The notes beneath the pieces were generated by a model, which did not search any database, was not told the origin of the DNA, and saw only the letters and a program-made list of their open reading frames with translations. A DNA stretch of 64,000 bases, from NCBI RefSeq assembly GCF_963422355.1, contig NC_085087.1:2075021-2139020 (forward strand), in the 5' to 3' direction. Shown here piece after piece: positions 61,013 through 64,000 of the stretch. Position numbers and translations under genes: made by a program. Numbering within the stretch: the first letter of the stretch is position 1; each line of letters starts with the position of its first letter. Source of the stretch: Corticium candelabrum. Lineage: Eukaryota; Porifera; Homoscleromorpha; Homosclerophorida; Plakinidae.

Positions 61013-64000
61013 CAGTGGCGTAGCCATGCCCTTAGGGACTGACCGGGCATTGCCCATATCCATCAATTTCACAAACCAATCGAACAAAACCTAATCATGT
61101 ACTCATAATTAGCTCAGTTAGAATACAAGCTGTTCTATAGAGCACTAAAATTTTGTGCTTTTGCTAACTAGACTTAATCTTCGGCATCTTCCAAATTCTA
61201 AACTTGCAAATTTCGTAACTACCCTCTCTAAGTCTAACGTTTCAACTACATCTTTCTCTATGGTCAAAATCGCTAGACTGTTCATTCGGCTTTGCAGCAT
61301 CGATTGTCTCGTGTAAGTCTTCAGCCTCTTCAAACTAGAGAAAGTTCTCTCACATGAGGCAGATGTCACCCCAACAGTCAACGCTATCTGCAAGGCAGAT
61401 ATAAGATGCGGAAAAGCTGCTTTGACCGGCGTAAGAACTCTAATGACGTCGGCGATAGACTTCATTTCACACATAGATGCATTAAGAAATTTTCTTGCCT
61501 GATGAGTTTCATAACCAATTTCCTCACGGTTTATGTCGTAATGTACCACTAAGGCATTAATGGCGTCTGCTTGAAGGAAGTTTCGGGACTGTGGACTACA
61601 AGCCTGAATTGACTTCATAAGGGATCGTCCATCGTTGCTGAATCTTGATTCCAGTTCCTGCAGCATTTGGTCTATCACCGGTAAGAAAAGCTTTCGTCGT
61701 AAATGAATTTTCGTTCTTGCCACGTCATCCAGGGGATCTTGATCGTTGGTGAAATAATCAGTTAATCGCTGCCCAGTAGTCTCTGTTAAAACGCAATCAG
61801 TAATTTCCTTTTGTTTCCGAGTGCGACGACCGGTAACAAGTCCAGGATCACCACGACTGCGTGATCCATCAGAAACATCCATATTAACGCTGCAGGTTTG
61901 TGCCAAGTGAAGAATTTGCTGCCATGTATCGTCCCACCCGGATTCCCTGGTCTCCACCAATTGCTCTATCACAGTCTCTAACAAATCAACGGCTCCAGAC
62001 AGATCTAAATCTTCAGCTTGCAACTGATCGGACAGATTTTTTGTAATAGTCAGCAGCTTTTCGAAAATAACCAAGTTTGAGGTAAACTCTAACGATTTCA
62101 CTCGTGACAATAGACCTGCAGCTAAAATGGCTCTTTCGCTGTTGCTAGCATTTGTCAAAGAGGATAAGGCATCGACTACTGCTGTAAAGGATTTAAGCAT
62201 TGCTCGTATAGAGTCTATTCGACAGGTCCATCGTGTGTCTGAAAGTCTCTTCAGCGTGACGCTCTCACAACGTTGCGGATAGTGACGTTTTTGAGCTTCT
62301 AAGAAAATTGGGTGAACAGCAGAAGATGAAACAAAGACGTACAGCCTCTGAAGGACGTCAAAGAACACACTCGCCGAGGAGACGGACTTTACAGAATCAA
62401 CGACAACAAGGTTCAGCCTATGTGCGTAGCAATGCGTGTAGACGGCTTTCGGAGCAATGTCTCTGATTCTCTTCTGAACGCCGGTGTGCTTTCCGCTCAT
62501 GACACTAGCACCATCGTAGGTTTGAGCAATGCAGTTCTGCAAGGTAAGTTTGTTCCTTGTCAACACTTGACAGATCTCCTCTGCTATCCCGTCTGCTGCA
62601 AGGTTGCCAAGAGGTGTGAAAGATATAAACCGCTCATGAACAGTCCCGTCTAGAACATAGCGCAGAACAACTGCAAGCTGTTCATTCTTTGCTACATCTT
62701 TACTTTCGTCGCAAATAAGACAAAAATAGCCACTCCTTTGTACTTCACTGCATATTTTCTCTCGTACCATATCAGCCATCAACTGGATCAAAGCGTTTTG
62801 AATCTCTGGAGACTTATAACTTACGTTACCGGGGAGCGTTTCAATTCGTTTGAACAATTCGTGATCATGCCTTGCAAGAAGCTCAAATACAGCCAAAAAA
62901 TTGCCTGGATTCGATGACTCCTCCGATTCATCGTGCCCACGAAGTGCAAGATTCTGTTTAGCACACAAGAGGATAACCTCCGCCAGACATTTTAAATAGT
63001 GTCTGTTAGAAAGAACAACGCGTTCATCTTCTTCTGCAAAGAGGTCTTCAACTCGTCGACGCTGGCTGTTACAGTCATCCAGTCGCCGCTCATGCCATTC
63101 TGCCATAGCATTCCTGTGATGTGCCGAACTGGCATGGATCAGAAATGTTCCTTTATTACCAGTACCATGCTTCCAGTCGCCGAAACCTATACTGGTAAAC
63201 GCTGTGTCGGCACGGCCGCTTGCACTGCCAAGGCAGTAATGACGACAGGCAAAGCAGTAGGCTCGGTCAAATTTTATCGAGTATTCCAACCATGGATATG
63301 TTGTGTACCAGGTGGCAACAAACGATCTTCTACATGAGTGTTTTCCCTTTCCAAAATTTTTAGAAGGAAACTGACAGACCGGTTGGGAAGGGCCGCTCTG
63401 AAACCTCGTGGAAATGTCCAACTCTGTAGAGAACACAACATAAATCAATCATGAATGCCTGGAAAGAATATGTACATATGTACTTGATATGATCTCCAAA
63501 GATGTTGAACACACAGTACTCCTAGCATTACCAGGCTCGGTATTTGCCATGTCTTCTCCAGAACCAGAATCATCCGGGGCTTCGTAGGCAGACTCAGCGC
63601 TTTCAGGTATGGCTTGCTGAATTTTGTTAGGCATATCGTCTGAATCGCCCGTTTTGTCACCGTTTTCAATTCTAATTAACCACAAACATTTTCTACAAGT
63701 ACACCAAATCATTACACTGGTATCTACGAGAAATGATACCTTTTGGGTCCCCAAAAGTCATTCAGAGTCACAGTATGTCGCTTTCGCTTTCTACGCTTAG
63801 CGTTAGACTCTGACGCATCCATCTTCTCCTGCATTGAGCGAATTCAACGAATCAGACGCTGAGAATTGATATTAGTCGGCATCCGGGACAGTTCCGTGGG
63901 CGGGACTCCTCTATCACGGTGTTCCCGACTGTTTATAGAAATGCGTTGAACTTGAATTTATGTCACCTAAAATACGCGGGCAAAGCAAAAAGTTGCCCGG
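61013..64000 (-). mobile_element. hAT element (hAT-4) nested in hAT-3, continues past the window
   Basis: TIR CAGTGGCGTAGCCATGCCC at 61013, followed 30 bp in by CCGGGCATTGCCC. The last bases of the window (GGGCAA...TTGCCCGG) are the mirror of that subterminal motif, so the opposite TIR should begin about 30 bp beyond position 64000. The flank left of the TIR (CATAACAC, 61005-61012) is the expected target-duplication half. Confidence 0.82.
61145..63822 (-). CDS. hAT transposase, three-exon model of about 849 residues, intact
   Basis: The long frame (61145-63423) has no ATG near its start, but two upstream exons join it in phase. Exon 1 (63740-63822) starts at an ATG with RRKRKRHTVTLNDFWGPK and ends AG/GTATCA. 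Exon 2 (63484-63671) follows the acceptor TTAATTAG, is acidic (GDKTGDSDDMPNK) and ends AA/GTACAT. Exon 3 follows CTCTACAG at 63423. In the spliced protein the TTF zinc finger is near 125-195 (YCFACRH), the first catalytic Asp near 329 (LICDESKD), the second near 394 (TYDGASVM), then CYAHRLNL, and a C-terminal SCERTFSSLKRLKTYTR block. No frame break was seen, so it may be the youngest and possibly active copy here. Splice sites are inferred. Confidence 0.87.

Overview
This is an intergenic or heterochromatin-like stretch of a eukaryotic, most probably animal, genome. The evidence is GT-AG introns in the transposase genes, low coding density, microsatellites, and a repeat repertoire typical of early-branching invertebrates: hAT with DUF4371, piggyBac, the CxxC-zinc Mutator-like family, Helitron and DUF6589. 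A sponge or cnidarian would fit, but nothing here fixes the species. I recognise no intact host gene, no rRNA and no tRNA. Almost everything identifiable is a transposable element (TE), and nearly all of it is coded on the minus strand.

Layout. 0-0.8 kb: Ty3/gypsy remnant. 2.5-5.9 kb and 6.4-9.7 kb: two complete hAT elements, each with terminal inverted repeats (TIRs), a short target-site duplication (TSD) and an uninterrupted transposase. 10.3-18.3 kb: decayed Mutator-like and Tc1/mariner-type (DDE_3) transposases plus a duplicated Mutator 5' block. 19.3-21.8 kb: minisatellites and a dead piggyBac. 24.7-27.6 kb: a roughly 2.9 kb element bounded by 70-80 bp inverted repeats, with no transposase. 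27.8-32.9 kb: a multi-exon piggyBac gene that appears to be split by a copia-type LTR element. That LTR element carries a foreign cassette: a PWWP-domain fragment, a piggyBac fragment, then a MULE transposase with a SWIM finger. 34.4-36.7 kb: another dead piggyBac preceded by a tandemly repeated coding/intron-like unit. 37-43.5 kb: dispersed repeats, two unrecognised plus-strand ORFs (one with a 276 bp tandem duplication), a piggyBac 5' fragment and a Mutator 3' fragment. 44.3-49.9 kb: a 2.3 kb head-to-tail array, about 2.4 copies plus a displaced partial copy at 53.5-55.0 kb, whose unit joins a Helitron-type helicase fragment to a Mutator-like fragment. 50-53 kb: a PIN/XPG-like TE protein remnant and a piggyBac 5' end. 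55-59 kb: Helitron, DDE and DUF6589 debris. 59-64 kb: a hAT element whose coding region is interrupted by a second, apparently intact, three-exon hAT that runs off the window.

These genes do not form a pathway; they are successive and often nested insertions. The points most worth following are (i) the chimeric LTR element with a PWWP/piggyBac/MULE cassette, (ii) PCNA-interacting (PIP-box-like) motifs at the N-termini of the hAT transposases, one of them assembled only by splicing, (iii) the Helitron/Mutator tandem array, and (iv) the two unrecognised plus-strand ORFs around 39.4-41.4 kb. All homology statements come from reading motifs by eye; no database search was run.
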